From positions 1 to 32,919 of the forward strand of contig CASICK010000006.1 in assembly GCA_949373155.1 (NCBI GenBank): a stretch of DNA of 32,919 bases. The letters are read 5' to 3'. The notes below the pieces were generated by a model that had not been told where the DNA came from, searched no databases, and saw only the letters and a list, made by a program, of their open reading frames with translations. Source of the stretch: an uncultured Synechococcus sp. (lineage in GTDB: Bacteria > Cyanobacteriota > Cyanobacteriia > PCC-6307 > Cyanobiaceae). Positions 15,937 to 26,738 of this stretch are shown in pieces. Positions within the stretch are counted from its first letter, which is position 1. The number at the start of each line of letters is the position of its first letter. The position numbers and the translations under genes are program-made.

Positions 15937-16032
15937 TTAACGACGACGCTGCTGCAGCCAACGCTCCCGTTGCCAACCAATTAACGCGATCGACACCCCA
16001 CCAGCTTCTAGGACCCAAAGAAACAAATCCAT
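15937..16032 (-). CDS. Possible 31-residue single-span membrane protein
   Basis: A tiny frame encodes MDLFLWVLEAGGVSIALIGW followed by QRERWLQQRRR. One hydrophobic segment (residues ~3-20) is followed by a strongly basic tail, the layout of a small inner-membrane protein with the tail in the cytoplasm. Its ATG lies one base after the stop of the SprT-like gene, and its stop is ten bases before the next gene start, so it fits exactly into an operon. The tight fit and the membrane character are the evidence; no homologue is known to me. Confidence 0.45.
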   Translation of the reverse strand: MDLFLWVLEAGGVSIALIGWQRERWLQQRRR

Positions 16033-16033
16033 C

Positions 16034-16582
16034 TCAATCCTGAGCGGGGGCAGGTACATAACTGAGTAGACAACTCACATGCCAGTGACCGTCATGATGC
16101 CGATCACAGCACAACCTGCAAGCTGCTTGCCTAACCCGGCGCCGATACGGCGTCCGCTGCCCACAGATAGGGCAGATGGCAATCCAGCGAGGGGGGGTCT
16201 GCTGAACCGGAAAACGATGCCGAATGCTCACCTTGAATCGGGATTGAGAGGCATTAATCGCCGCCATCTGAGCCCGAAAACAAGGGCCATGACTCTCCCG
16301 TTGACCCAACACCAGATCCACCCAGGCATGAATCATTTCATGACAAAGAGTGCTTTCGGTGGCGCAGCGAGGCAAGGGATCCAGCAAGGGTTTTGAGAGC
16401 ACAATCTCCCGTCCAAGTGGGGGAGCCACCGCCGGTCCGCGGCGGTAAAAGCCTGCCGTCTTTCGCATCCGCCCATCACTCCAACGCAAAGCAACCAGCG
16501 GGCCCATGCCGTGCACAAGGCGGCCATCAAAGTGTTCTCGATTGAGCCTGTGAAACAGCGGCAGCAGGGGCTCGAGGGGCAT
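16034..16582 (-). CDS. SprT-like zinc metalloprotein
   Basis: A SprT-family protein with the gluzincin motif CHEMIHAW (HExxH at residues 81-85 from the start chosen here) and a C-terminal zinc ribbon with two Cys pairs (CPIC and CRLC). The family includes the eukaryotic DNA-protein crosslink protease Spartan; the bacterial role is not settled. The ATG at 16582 (MPLEPLLPLFHRLNREHFDG) is preferred because it begins directly at the domain. The frame extends to 16759, but that extension has no protein character and overlaps the divergent gene starting at 16672. The length of 182 residues is typical. It heads a minus-strand operon with the 31-residue frame and the Arg/Ser-rich protein. Confidence 0.88.
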   Translation of the reverse strand: MPLEPLLPLFHRLNREHFDGRLVHGMGPLVALRWSDGRMRKTAGFYRRGPAVAPPLGREIVLSKPLLDPLPRCATESTLCHEMIHAWVDLVLGQRESHGPCFRAQMAAINASQSRFKVSIRHRFPVQQTPPRWIAICPICGQRTPYRRRVRQAACRLCCDRHHDGHWHVSCLLSYVPAPAQD

Positions 16583-16671
16583 GGGGACTGCGAAAGAAGC
16601 CAAACAGGACGAAAGCCGGCTCAGTCTGCCTCGTTCCTGCATCCGGTCAGTCAGAATCTGCACTACTTCGG

Positions 16672-19204
<2,533 letters not shown>

Positions 19205-19678
19205 ATAAACACCAATCAGACCTGCCTCAGCCTTTAAAGAACCTGGGATTTTTCACTGCCACTCTGCTGAACAAATCTCAGAATGATTATTTTTAGTCTT
19301 TCTGCATTATCAATGCACTCTATTTGGTACACACCCAAACTATTCTTCAACCACACCATCACTGAAGACAAACAACAATGAACTCACCCAAAGCCTTCCG
19401 CTGGATCAAAACAGACTGTGGTCGTGCAAAATATATTGATCTCTCCTCTCGCAATGGTGTCATTGCCAGCCTGAGGCTGGGATGGTTTGTACTTATTGCT
19501 TGCATTCGAGATATCAATCTTCCCAACCCAGATTAACCACTCAGAATAGGGTTTTATTCTGGCATTCACTTGTACATGCAAGAACACAGTATTTCAAGTT
19601 GCAAGTCATCATCCAAACCATTGATACGAAAGATTTTTGAAGATAAAGACAGGCCCAAGTCACGTGCTTACATCAAAA
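19205..19678. other. Gene-poor stretch between ligA and the TVP38-type gene
   Basis: AT-rich sequence with only short open frames. The best is the 52-codon frame at 19378-19536, listed separately. The reverse frame 19384-19587 and the forward frame 19570-19752 have no protein character; the latter runs into the TVP38-type gene. I see no convincing terminator for ligA and no RNA gene. Confidence 0.5.
19378..19536 (+). CDS. Possible 52-residue hypothetical protein
   Basis: The frame reads MNSPKAFRWIKTDCGRAKYI, then DLSSRNGVIASLRLGWFVLI and ACIRDINLPNPD. It has one mildly hydrophobic segment (residues ~35-43) and a mixed, protein-like composition. The ATG follows aacaaca, with no Shine-Dalgarno sequence, like many starts in this window. 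I recognise no family, and a reverse frame is open over the same bases, so coding is uncertain. Confidence 0.3.
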   Translation: MNSPKAFRWIKTDCGRAKYIDLSSRNGVIASLRLGWFVLIACIRDINLPNPD

Positions 19679-20326
19679 TTAGTGGTCCGTTGTTTCATCA
19701 CTTAAAGCATTCTTTGCTGCGCGCCCAACCAACCAAACGACCGCGACCGTAGCTAACACGCCCACCACCCTCAGGATCCAGCCCTGTGCTGAGGCTTCCC
19801 CAGCGAGCACCTCACCAAAACGAGCAGCATCACCTGCCAAGGCGCCCAAAGCACAAAACAAAATGGTGCCGGGAATGATGCCAATTAAACCGATGCTGTA
19901 ATCACGCAAGCTCACCTCACTGAGGCCATAGACCAAGTTCAATAATGAGAACGGAAACGCTGGAGATAGACGCGTTAAAAGCACAAGTTTGAGACCCTCC
20001 CGGCTCACGGCCCGTTCCACAGCCTGAAGCTTTGGGTATTGCGTCAAACGCTTGCTCGTCCAATCACGCAACCAATATCGGCCAAGCAAAAACGCTGCCT
20101 CTGCGCCGAGACTGGCCCCCACAAACACAATCAGGCTCCCCCACCAAGTGCCATAAAGAGCTCCAGCCAACATCGAAGCCCATACCCCTGGAAGCAACAG
20201 CGTCACCCAAACCGCATAAAGCGGGATGAAAACCAGTCCACCCAAAGGAGAGCGCAGCCAGAGCATCAATGGCTCAAACCAGGACATTCCCTCAATCATG
20301 TGTTCCACACCACCCGAGGCCACCAT
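19679..20326 (-). CDS. TVP38/TMEM64 (DedA/VTT superfamily) membrane protein
   Basis: A 215-residue integral membrane protein. The core includes LVFIPLYAVWVTLLLPGVWA and SMLAGALYGTWWGSLIVFVG, then ASLGAEAAFLLGRYWLRDW, LVLLTRLSPAFPFSLLNLVYG and IGIIPGTILFCALGALAGDA. These are the conserved 'lpg...gaxfG...G..lga...fllgR' and 'RLSPxfPFxllNyxxG' elements of the VTT domain. Members are implicated in lipid scrambling or envelope homeostasis; the substrate here is unknown. The ATG at 20326 begins MVASGGVEHM; MIEGMSWFEP (20296) is an equally good start. It is divergent from the solute-binding protein gene, with under 100 bases between them. Confidence 0.88.
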   Translation of the reverse strand: MVASGGVEHMIEGMSWFEPLMLWLRSPLGGLVFIPLYAVWVTLLLPGVWASMLAGALYGTWWGSLIVFVGASLGAEAAFLLGRYWLRDWTSKRLTQYPKLQAVERAVSREGLKLVLLTRLSPAFPFSLLNLVYGLSEVSLRDYSIGLIGIIPGTILFCALGALAGDAARFGEVLAGEASAQGWILRVVGVLATVAVVWLVGRAAKNALSDETTDH

Positions 20327-20402
20327 TCCATCGTGATCGTTTTGGTGCCAAAGGGGAGCATGCCCACTTTTACGCTAAAGATTGGACAACTGTTCTAGAG
20401 GT

Positions 20403-21671
20403 ATGGAAGCAAACCGCGTTTGTGCTCCGATCAGAAGGAACAGGTGCAGCATCGCTCTCGTGCTGAGCACATCGTTACTCGGGGGCTGCGCCATCACCGA
20501 TAGCCAAGGATCGATCGTATTGAAGGTGGCTCAAGCCAGCAATGAAAACGAACAACACTCCTCTCATCGTTTTGAAGCAGAACGGAAGATCACCAGAGAT
20601 TTTCAACATCAATTAATTCAAAAGCAGCCTGGGATCAAGCTGCATCCCTCGATCTATCCCGAAGAGTCTTTGGAGAGGGAGCTCAAAGTTCAAACCAATA
20701 GCGGCCTAGGACCAGACCTCGTGATTGCAGACAGCAATCAAGCCTTGAGCCTTCTTGCCTTGGGTCTGACCGAGCCGATCAAGTTGACGAAAGAACGTCA
20801 AAACTTGATTAATCCAGCAGCCCTAGAGCGCGTTAAAACAGCCACTGGATCTTTAGCGGGGCAACCGGTCTCGCAGTTTCTACAACTGGCTTGCTTCGAT
20901 AAACGCAAACTCAAAAAAGCACCCACAACCTTGTCGGAACTGTCCGCAGACAGTGGCAAGGGCAAGATTTTTGGGATGGTCACCAACATCCAGGATCTGT
21001 ACTGGAGCCTTGGGAGCTTCGGGGCGGGCGAAGCACTAACTGCCTCGTTAGCAGGCAAAAAAGCCACTGAGGCGGCCCATGAACGGCTCACTCTTTGGAT
21101 GCGTTGGCTCAAGGCATCCAGCTATCAGCAAAATATTGTGTTTTTGAGAAATCAAGCCGCCCTTCGAAAGGCATTCATCCAAGGCGAAATGAGTTGGATC
21201 AGCTGTTGGAGTTCCCAGCTACCGCAACTTCGTAAAGAGCTCAAAGATCATCTCGGCATTGCCCCATTACCCAGTGGAAACTTTGGACGAGCAACACCAA
21301 TCACGCGTTTACAGGTCTGGGCTCTTGGTAAAAATTCAAGCAAACGTCAACGAGCGGAAAGCCTGCACTTGCTGAATTTCATGGTGCAACCCTGGGCTCA
21401 GAAAACCTACGCCCTTAAATACCAGACGGGCTTTCCTGTCAATCCGGCGGCGGCACTGATCGTCAGCAAACAATTACCTGCAGGATTCTCTAAATTCAGT
21501 GAAGACGAAAACAAGCGCGTAAGCCGTGGTGATGCAATTGTCTCAGCAATTAATGCCAAGCCAAGATTAAGAAAAGATATTCAATCCACACTCAACAAGT
21601 TAATTTTTGATGGATTATCTCCTGAGAAGGCGGCTACTGAACTCCAAAACCAGATGAAAGCGAATCGATGA
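20403..21671 (+). CDS. Extracellular solute-binding lipoprotein, family 1 (sugar-type)
   Basis: A periplasmic binding protein of the MalE-like family 1. I start at the ATG at 20403 (MEANRVCAPIRRN); a longer frame begins at 20382. A basic N-region and hydrophobic core end in a lipobox, SLLGGC, with the lipidated Cys at residue 29, so it is membrane-tethered. Family features include GLGPDLVIADSNQALSLLAL, ERLTLWMRWLKA, the FIQGEMSWISCW segment, LGIAPLPSGN and the C-terminal LNFMVQPWAQKTYALKYQTG followed by FPVNPAA. No permease or ATPase of a sugar importer is next to it. Its stop overlaps the start of the MscS gene (ATGA), implying translational coupling. The ligand is unknown; a compatible solute would suit the partner but is a guess. 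Confidence 0.85.
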   Translation: MEANRVCAPIRRNRCSIALVLSTSLLGGCAITDSQGSIVLKVAQASNENEQHSSHRFEAERKITRDFQHQLIQKQPGIKLHPSIYPEESLERELKVQTNSGLGPDLVIADSNQALSLLALGLTEPIKLTKERQNLINPAALERVKTATGSLAGQPVSQFLQLACFDKRKLKKAPTTLSELSADSGKGKIFGMVTNIQDLYWSLGSFGAGEALTASLAGKKATEAAHERLTLWMRWLKASSYQQNIVFLRNQAALRKAFIQGEMSWISCWSSQLPQLRKELKDHLGIAPLPSGNFGRATPITRLQVWALGKNSSKRQRAESLHLLNFMVQPWAQKTYALKYQTGFPVNPAAALIVSKQLPAGFSKFSEDENKRVSRGDAIVSAINAKPRLRKDIQSTLNKLIFDGLSPEKAATELQNQMKANR

Positions 21672-23038
21672 CTCTATCTATGCCTTACCTCATCACTATT
21701 AACCCAGGGGCAATTCTCAACGAGCTCCTGAGCTGGTTGTCATATCTGAACCGGGGCACCGTTCTCCTCCAACTCTTTTTAGTTGGCATTGTGATGGTGG
21801 CAGAGCAACGGGGTGCGCTTCGACGGCGCATGGAGCTCAGGCTAGTTCCTGAATACATCCGAGTTCTGATTGGCCCCCTACTTCTCTTAATCAGTTCAGG
21901 GCTTTTCCTTCTAGTGGGCTTGCCATGGGGATTGCTGCGCTATTTCGGACTGCTCTGGCTGGGCTGGATGTCATTCACACCACTGAAAATACTACTTCTA
22001 AGTATCAACAAAAAATTCCCAGTTGATGAATTAGAAAGCACATTTTTAAGACCCGTCTACTTCATTGTGGCCACCATGTCCTTCATAAGACTGATGGGAA
22101 GTACGGAAAACTTGGCGCAAACTCCAATCGCTAATTTATTTGGAGTTGAGCTAACGCTAGGAAGAATTTATCTTGCAATCATAGCCATCTATGTCATTAT
22201 GACCCTCTCCTCAAGGCCTGCAACATTTCTCGCATGGCTTAGTGGAGTGCTGTTTGGTGTCCGTCCCAAAAACAGGCGAGGAATGGAGCTTCTGTTCCGT
22301 TACAGCGTGATCATCATTGGCATCATTGGGGTGGCTTACTTCATCGGCATCGATGGCACAGCATTCATTGCCATAGCAGGTGGATTGTCTGTCGGAATAG
22401 GCTTTGGTATAAAAGAAATCATCTCAAATTTCATCAGCGGCATCTGGCTCCTGTTTGAAGGGTCAGTGCGCCCCGGAGAGATTTTGATGGTCAACGGCGA
22501 CCCCTGCACCGTACGCAAACTGGGGTTAAGGGCAACACAATTACGTCGGGGACGCGATGGAGCTGAGCTATTAATCCCGAATCAGATCTTCTTCACACAA
22601 GAAGCCACATCCTTCACCGCAACAGAAACATCCAGACGTGACAGTGTGGTGGTTGGCGCAGCCTATGAGCACGACCCAGATATTATCGTTGAGTTATTAA
22701 TAACAATTGCCAAAGAGCACAAAAAAGTTCTAGAATATCCCCCAGTCAAAGCCTTTGTCATCGACTTTGCAGAGTCTTCTATAAACTATAAGGTTCTCTT
22801 TTGGGTAGCCAACCCCCTCGATTCCTTTGAAATTGGCAGTGATATTCGCCGAACAATCTGGAAACAATTTGAACAAAAAGGAATCACCATTCCGTTCCCG
22901 CAACGTCAGATCTATCCAATGGAATGGCCACCAAGTCTTCAACAAAGCATGCATTCAGCTGGAGGCGGAGGTGTAGTGACGCAAGGCATAGAACCAGAAC
23001 TGACGGGCAGCAACGAAAAAGCCAACGGCGAGGCCTGA
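21668..23038 (+). CDS. MscS-family mechanosensitive channel
   Basis: A 456-residue channel of the small-conductance family, which releases solutes on hypo-osmotic shock. Five or so hydrophobic segments precede the signature pore helix at ~228-258 (GTAFIAIAGGLSVGIGFGIK followed by EIISNFISG). Then come the beta domain (SVRPGEILMVNG, LLIPNQIFF) and the cytoplasmic alpha/beta region. The C-terminal tail is Gly/Glu-rich. The gene starts inside the stop of the solute-binding lipoprotein gene (ATGA overlap), so the two are translated together. Its last 84 bases overlap the convergent ABC permease gene. A role in ion or osmolyte release is standard; the pairing with a solute receptor is unusual. Confidence 0.92.
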   Translation: MTLSMPYLITINPGAILNELLSWLSYLNRGTVLLQLFLVGIVMVAEQRGALRRRMELRLVPEYIRVLIGPLLLLISSGLFLLVGLPWGLLRYFGLLWLGWMSFTPLKILLLSINKKFPVDELESTFLRPVYFIVATMSFIRLMGSTENLAQTPIANLFGVELTLGRIYLAIIAIYVIMTLSSRPATFLAWLSGVLFGVRPKNRRGMELLFRYSVIIIGIIGVAYFIGIDGTAFIAIAGGLSVGIGFGIKEIISNFISGIWLLFEGSVRPGEILMVNGDPCTVRKLGLRATQLRRGRDGAELLIPNQIFFTQEATSFTATETSRRDSVVVGAAYEHDPDIIVELLITIAKEHKKVLEYPPVKAFVIDFAESSINYKVLFWVANPLDSFEIGSDIRRTIWKQFEQKGITIPFPQRQIYPMEWPPSLQQSMHSAGGGGVVTQGIEPELTGSNEKANGEA

Positions 23039-23743
23039 CCCAAGCCACAACATGGGCGTGCTAGCTCGCCCCAGCACAACTTCAGCCGGAACAGTTGTGA
23101 GAAATGCCACCGGAATCACCAAGGTAAAAAGCAAACGCAAAGGAGCCGGATAAGCCGCTACGGGATAACGACCTGAGGCCAACACAGCGCGTAAAACCTC
23201 AGTGGCATTCCAGGTTTTCACAAACCAAATGCTGGTCGCTGCAATCAAAAACCAGAGCGAATACAGGATCAATCCACCAGCCAAGAGCATCAGCAACACC
23301 ACCGCAATACCTCCTGGCGACAAAGAAGCACCAGCCTGATGCCCGCCCCAAATCACCAGTAATAAGCCAAGAGCGATCTCCGGCAACCCGGCTGGCGAGA
23401 TGGTGCGCAATGACAACCAGAACTGACTGTCAATCGGCTTGAGTAGCACGAAATCAAGGGTGCCTTCGCGCACATGGGTCACGATCGAAGAGAGGTTGGG
23501 GCGCAACCAAGTGCTGGCCATACCATCGAGAACCGTATAAAAGCCCTGAACAATCAAGGCTTCATGCCAGCTCCAGCCACCCAACGCACGTCCTGGTCCA
23601 AAAAAGAGAGAGAGCATGAACAGGCTGCCAAGCAAGCTCAAGCCAACGGCAACCAGCTCAATCACAACGTTGAGTTGGTACTCCAGCTGCGAGGCCACGG
23701 CTGTTCCCCAAAATCGCCGGAGACTTTTGAAGTAACGCCCCAT
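22955..23743 (-). CDS. ABC-2-type transporter permease (second of pair)
   Basis: A 262-residue membrane protein with about six hydrophobic segments, including LVAVGLSLLGSLFMLSLFFG, EIALGLLLVIWGG, IAVVLLMLLAGGLILYSLWFLIAA and LLFTLVIPVAFLTTVPAEVVLG. The motif WHEALIVQGFYTVLDGMAS, followed by VREGTLDFVLLKPIDSQFWL, is typical of ABC-2 permeases in which an interface helix meets the ATPase. It directly follows the first permease (TGAATG junction) and the ATPase gene, so the three form one exporter operon. Substrate unknown; annotation as multidrug or lipid export would be guesswork. Confidence 0.85.
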   Translation of the reverse strand: MGRYFKSLRRFWGTAVASQLEYQLNVVIELVAVGLSLLGSLFMLSLFFGPGRALGGWSWHEALIVQGFYTVLDGMASTWLRPNLSSIVTHVREGTLDFVLLKPIDSQFWLSLRTISPAGLPEIALGLLLVIWGGHQAGASLSPGGIAVVLLMLLAGGLILYSLWFLIAATSIWFVKTWNATEVLRAVLASGRYPVAAYPAPLRLLFTLVIPVAFLTTVPAEVVLGRASTPMLWLGSGLAVGFFVAARQFWFYALRHYTSASS

Positions 23744-24541
23744 TCAGGCCCCCATCGCGCTGTAACGCCGCACCCCAGCGCGCCAAAACAGAAGAACAAG
23801 CGGCAACAGCAGCACAATCCAGGCCAACTGGATGGCAAATCCAGCCAACAAGTCCACAGGCTGTTCGGCTAAAACACGCGCCGGGAAGTCAATCAAATAA
23901 GGGAAAGGAGTCCACTGAGCCAAGGTACGCACAAAGGGTGGGAATGCTGTGAGCGGAGCAAGCAGTCCAGACAAGAAAAGGAAAGGAATGAACAACAACC
24001 TCTCGAGAGCACTGGCCTTCTCACTCCAAAAACAAAGGGAGGCAATCAGGCTTTGCAACAGAAAAGCAATCGAAAATGCCATCCATGTGGCCAACCAAGC
24101 CAGCACAAAATGACCAAACGATGGCAACCAGAAGGCGTTGGGCTGAATCAGAAAAAAGATCGCGGTAATCACCGCAGCAAAAGGCAAACGCGTGAGCTGC
24201 TCGCCAAGATGACTTGCCACATAACGCCAGAGCGGGTGTAGTGGCTGAAGAAGATAAGGAGACAATCTGCCCGTGAGAGCATCCTCTTCAAAGGCATAAA
24301 TCATCCAAACAACAGAAAACTGACGCACTAAAAAGGCGCTCAAGAAATAACGATCAAGGCCCACACCATCCATCCCCAACGCATCGCGTGCATCACTGCC
24401 ATTCCAAAGGCTGAGCATGATGAAAGGGAGCACTCCGGAAAGAGCCCAAAGGGCAATTTCAGCGCGGTATTCCAACATATGGGCGTATTCCGTTCCTAAG
24501 AGAACACGAATAATCTTGCGATTGAGTCCAAAAATACGCAT
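23744..24541 (-). CDS. ABC-2-type transporter permease (first of pair)
   Basis: A 265-residue polytopic protein with about six membrane segments, e.g. ALWALSGVLPFIMLSLW, AAVITAIFFLI, FVLAWLATWMAFSIAFLLQSL, LLFIPFLFLSGLLAPL and FAIQLAWIVLLLPLVLLFW. The element FEEDALTGRLSPYLLQPLHPLWRYV corresponds to VREGTLDFVLLKPIDSQFWL in its partner, supporting a heterodimeric pair. The start codon shares a base with the stop of the ATPase gene (TAATG), so translation is coupled. The partner begins right after its stop. Substrate unknown. Confidence 0.85.
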   Translation of the reverse strand: MRIFGLNRKIIRVLLGTEYAHMLEYRAEIALWALSGVLPFIMLSLWNGSDARDALGMDGVGLDRYFLSAFLVRQFSVVWMIYAFEEDALTGRLSPYLLQPLHPLWRYVASHLGEQLTRLPFAAVITAIFFLIQPNAFWLPSFGHFVLAWLATWMAFSIAFLLQSLIASLCFWSEKASALERLLFIPFLFLSGLLAPLTAFPPFVRTLAQWTPFPYLIDFPARVLAEQPVDLLAGFAIQLAWIVLLLPLVLLFWRAGVRRYSAMGA

Positions 24542-25611
24542 TACACCTTTCCCTGCCGAAACAACTCACCGATCAGCTGATCAATCGGAGGATCATTCAC
24601 TTCCAGATCCCGCACCTCAAAGCGGTCAAGCAGTTGTGCCACCACAGCCGTGAGCTCATCAGGCTGGACTCGCAAGTTCACCTCGCAGTCGCAGCAACTG
24701 TCGAGCCGGCCAAGGCCCGCAAACGCTTCAGCCCCCACTGGTGCAGCAAGTTCCAAACGAACATGGCGCTCAGGGGCGAGCCGACTTGCCAAGCGATCAA
24801 GCGGACCGTCATGGAACAAATTCCCCTGATGAATCAACAACACGCGCGGACATAGGGCCGTGATATCGGCCATGTAATGGCTCGTGAGCAGCACAGTGGC
24901 ACCCGTTCTTTGGTTGTAGTCCGCTAAAAACTGCCGCACCCTCGACTGCGCATTCACATCCAAGCCAAGGGTGGGCTCATCAAGGAACAACACATCAGGT
25001 TGGTGAAGCAAGGCAGCGAGCAGCTCAGCTTTCATGCGCTGGCCCAACGACAACTTGCGAACAGGGCGCGTGAGCTCCTCACCCAACTCCAATAAATCCG
25101 ACAGCTCGGAGATACGGCGCTTGGCATCCCGATCACTAATGCCATACACAGCAGCATTCACCCTCAAGGAATCCATCGGGGGCAGATCCCAAAGCAATTG
25201 CTGCTTCTGGCCCATCACCAGAGTGATCCGACGCAAAAAATCGGGATGACGCTTTTGCGGTTGATGACCTGCAACGACCACCTGACCTGCACTGGGATAG
25301 ATCAACCCACACAACATCTTCAAAGTGGTGGTTTTCCCGGCGCCATTGGCACCAAGAAATCCCACCATCTCTCCCCGAGCGATCGTAAAAGAAACATTGC
25401 TCACCGCACACACATCACGGTGGCGCCGGCTCATGAAGTGCTGCAAGGTTCCACCCAAACCCGGTTGCTTGTCGGCAACCCGGTAAATCTTGCTGAGACT
25501 TTCAACCTCAATCACAACAGAACCATCAGCAACTCGTGGGTATAGCGAACGCGATGGCACACCACCAAGTGAAAGTTTAAAAGCTGAAGCATTCAGCCTG
25601 ATCCAATGCAA
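24541..25611 (-). CDS. ABC transporter ATP-binding protein (ABC-2 exporter)
   Basis: The motor subunit of the exporter encoded with the two downstream permeases. The nucleotide-binding domain has Walker A GANGAGKTT (87-95), a Q-loop near GQKQQLLWD (134-142), the signature LSLGQRMKAEL (187-197), Walker B VLFLDEP (207-213) and the switch histidine in TSHYMAD. A C-terminal ~60-residue extension (EVNLRVQPDELTAVVAQLLD) is like that of DrrA/NodI-type exporters. The longest frame starts at 25611; the domain itself begins around VVIEVESLSKIYR, so a GTG start about 31 codons later is likely and would remove the overlap with the divergent gene. Substrate unknown. Confidence 0.9.
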   Translation of the reverse strand: MHWIRLNASAFKLSLGGVPSRSLYPRVADGSVVIEVESLSKIYRVADKQPGLGGTLQHFMSRRHRDVCAVSNVSFTIARGEMVGFLGANGAGKTTTLKMLCGLIYPSAGQVVVAGHQPQKRHPDFLRRITLVMGQKQQLLWDLPPMDSLRVNAAVYGISDRDAKRRISELSDLLELGEELTRPVRKLSLGQRMKAELLAALLHQPDVLFLDEPTLGLDVNAQSRVRQFLADYNQRTGATVLLTSHYMADITALCPRVLLIHQGNLFHDGPLDRLASRLAPERHVRLELAAPVGAEAFAGLGRLDSCCDCEVNLRVQPDELTAVVAQLLDRFEVRDLEVNDPPIDQLIGELFRQGKV

Positions 25612-25654
25612 AGGAGGAGGCAGACTGCATGCAGCAGGTCACGGTGATGACGCA

Positions 25655-26728
25655 ATGAAAGAAAGGATCATTCAAGACGTGGATGTCATTCACTCCAATA
25701 CCGGAGTATTGATTGGCACTGTTGTTCTAGTACTGCTCTGGCTTGTCCTTGGGCTGATGGAGCGGAGAGGACAACATCTTGGAGGGATGATCGCTAGAGC
25801 AATCCGCAAGCCATTGCTTCTAGGGCTCAGCGCCTCTCTGTACTTGGGCTGGCTCGGACGTCAAATCGCCAGCAATGTGGAGTGGCTGGATGGCAGCAAT
25901 GCTTTAAAGCTCTCCGCCACAATCACAATCCTCGCCGTCATGTGGGCGCTGAGCCAATTGGGCCACGCCGTCATGAAGACCAGACGTTTTGAACGATGGC
26001 TCCAGATGGACGACCCGAAAGATCTGTCGATGGCCATCAGCTTTCTGGGCCGGATTTACACGATCTTGATTCTGGTGATTGGCGCTGGCGCATTGATGAT
26101 CACCTTCGGCGTTCCCGCCACTGCCCTCGCCGCTCTAGGAGGCGGCGCTGGAGTCGGCCTCGCCTTCGGAACGCAAAACATCTCCCAAAACTTCTTCTCC
26201 GGTTTCATGCTGTTCTTTAACCGTCCCTTTAAGGAGGGGGACTGGATCAGTACGGACGGAATGGAAGGAACCGTTGAAAATATCGGCTGGTATCACACAC
26301 GCCTACGCACCTTTGACCGCCGACCGATGTATATCCCCAACGCAGTTTTTGCCACCAATAGCATCGTCAATCCTGGTCAGATGTATAACCGCCGAATCCT
26401 GGCAAATATTGGTTTGCGCTATGAAGACATCATGGTAATGGACATCATTACCCAAAAAGTACGGGAGCTTCTAGAAAATCATCCAGCCATTGACCAAGAG
26501 CAAATCATACTGGTAAACTTCAATTCGTGGGAGAGCTCATCGCTAAATTTACAGGTCTACTGTTTCACTAAAACAACAAATTGGCAAGACTATCTAGACA
26601 TTCAGCAGGACGTATTCTTGCAAATAGCGGCAATCGTTAAATCCAATAATGCCGACTTTGCATTCGACTGCACCACCCTTTATCCAGCGCCAAATTTAAA
26701 ACCAGCTCAGCTCTTCCCATCGACATGA
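25655..26728 (+). CDS. MscS-family mechanosensitive channel (second copy)
   Basis: A 357-residue channel, only distantly similar to the one at 21668-23038. I start at the ATG at 25655 (MKERIIQDVDVIHSNTG), because the longer frame from 25490 adds 55 residues with no protein character that lie antisense to the ABC ATPase gene. Four hydrophobic segments follow; the pore helix is at ~150-185 (FGVPATALAALGGGAGVGLA, FGTQNISQNFFSG), then the beta domain FNRPFKEGDWI with MEGTVENIGWYHTRLRTFD and PMYIPNAVF. The shape is nearest to the YbdG/YnaI-like branch. It is divergent from the ABC exporter operon and ends 11 bases from the convergent valS stop. Confidence 0.92.
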   Translation: MKERIIQDVDVIHSNTGVLIGTVVLVLLWLVLGLMERRGQHLGGMIARAIRKPLLLGLSASLYLGWLGRQIASNVEWLDGSNALKLSATITILAVMWALSQLGHAVMKTRRFERWLQMDDPKDLSMAISFLGRIYTILILVIGAGALMITFGVPATALAALGGGAGVGLAFGTQNISQNFFSGFMLFFNRPFKEGDWISTDGMEGTVENIGWYHTRLRTFDRRPMYIPNAVFATNSIVNPGQMYNRRILANIGLRYEDIMVMDIITQKVRELLENHPAIDQEQIILVNFNSWESSSLNLQVYCFTKTTNWQDYLDIQQDVFLQIAAIVKSNNADFAFDCTTLYPAPNLKPAQLFPST

Positions 26729-26738
26729 CAGGCACGAT

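Noticed and set aside
15393..15980. Longer overlapping reverse frame of 195 codons
   Set aside because: It is out of frame with the ordered core of the 172-residue protein at 15409-15927 and would overlap the 31-residue frame; it reads as a shadow of Arg-rich coding.
25490..25654. N-terminal extension of the second MscS channel
   Set aside because: It is antisense to the ABC ATPase gene and has no hydrophobic or family-like character.
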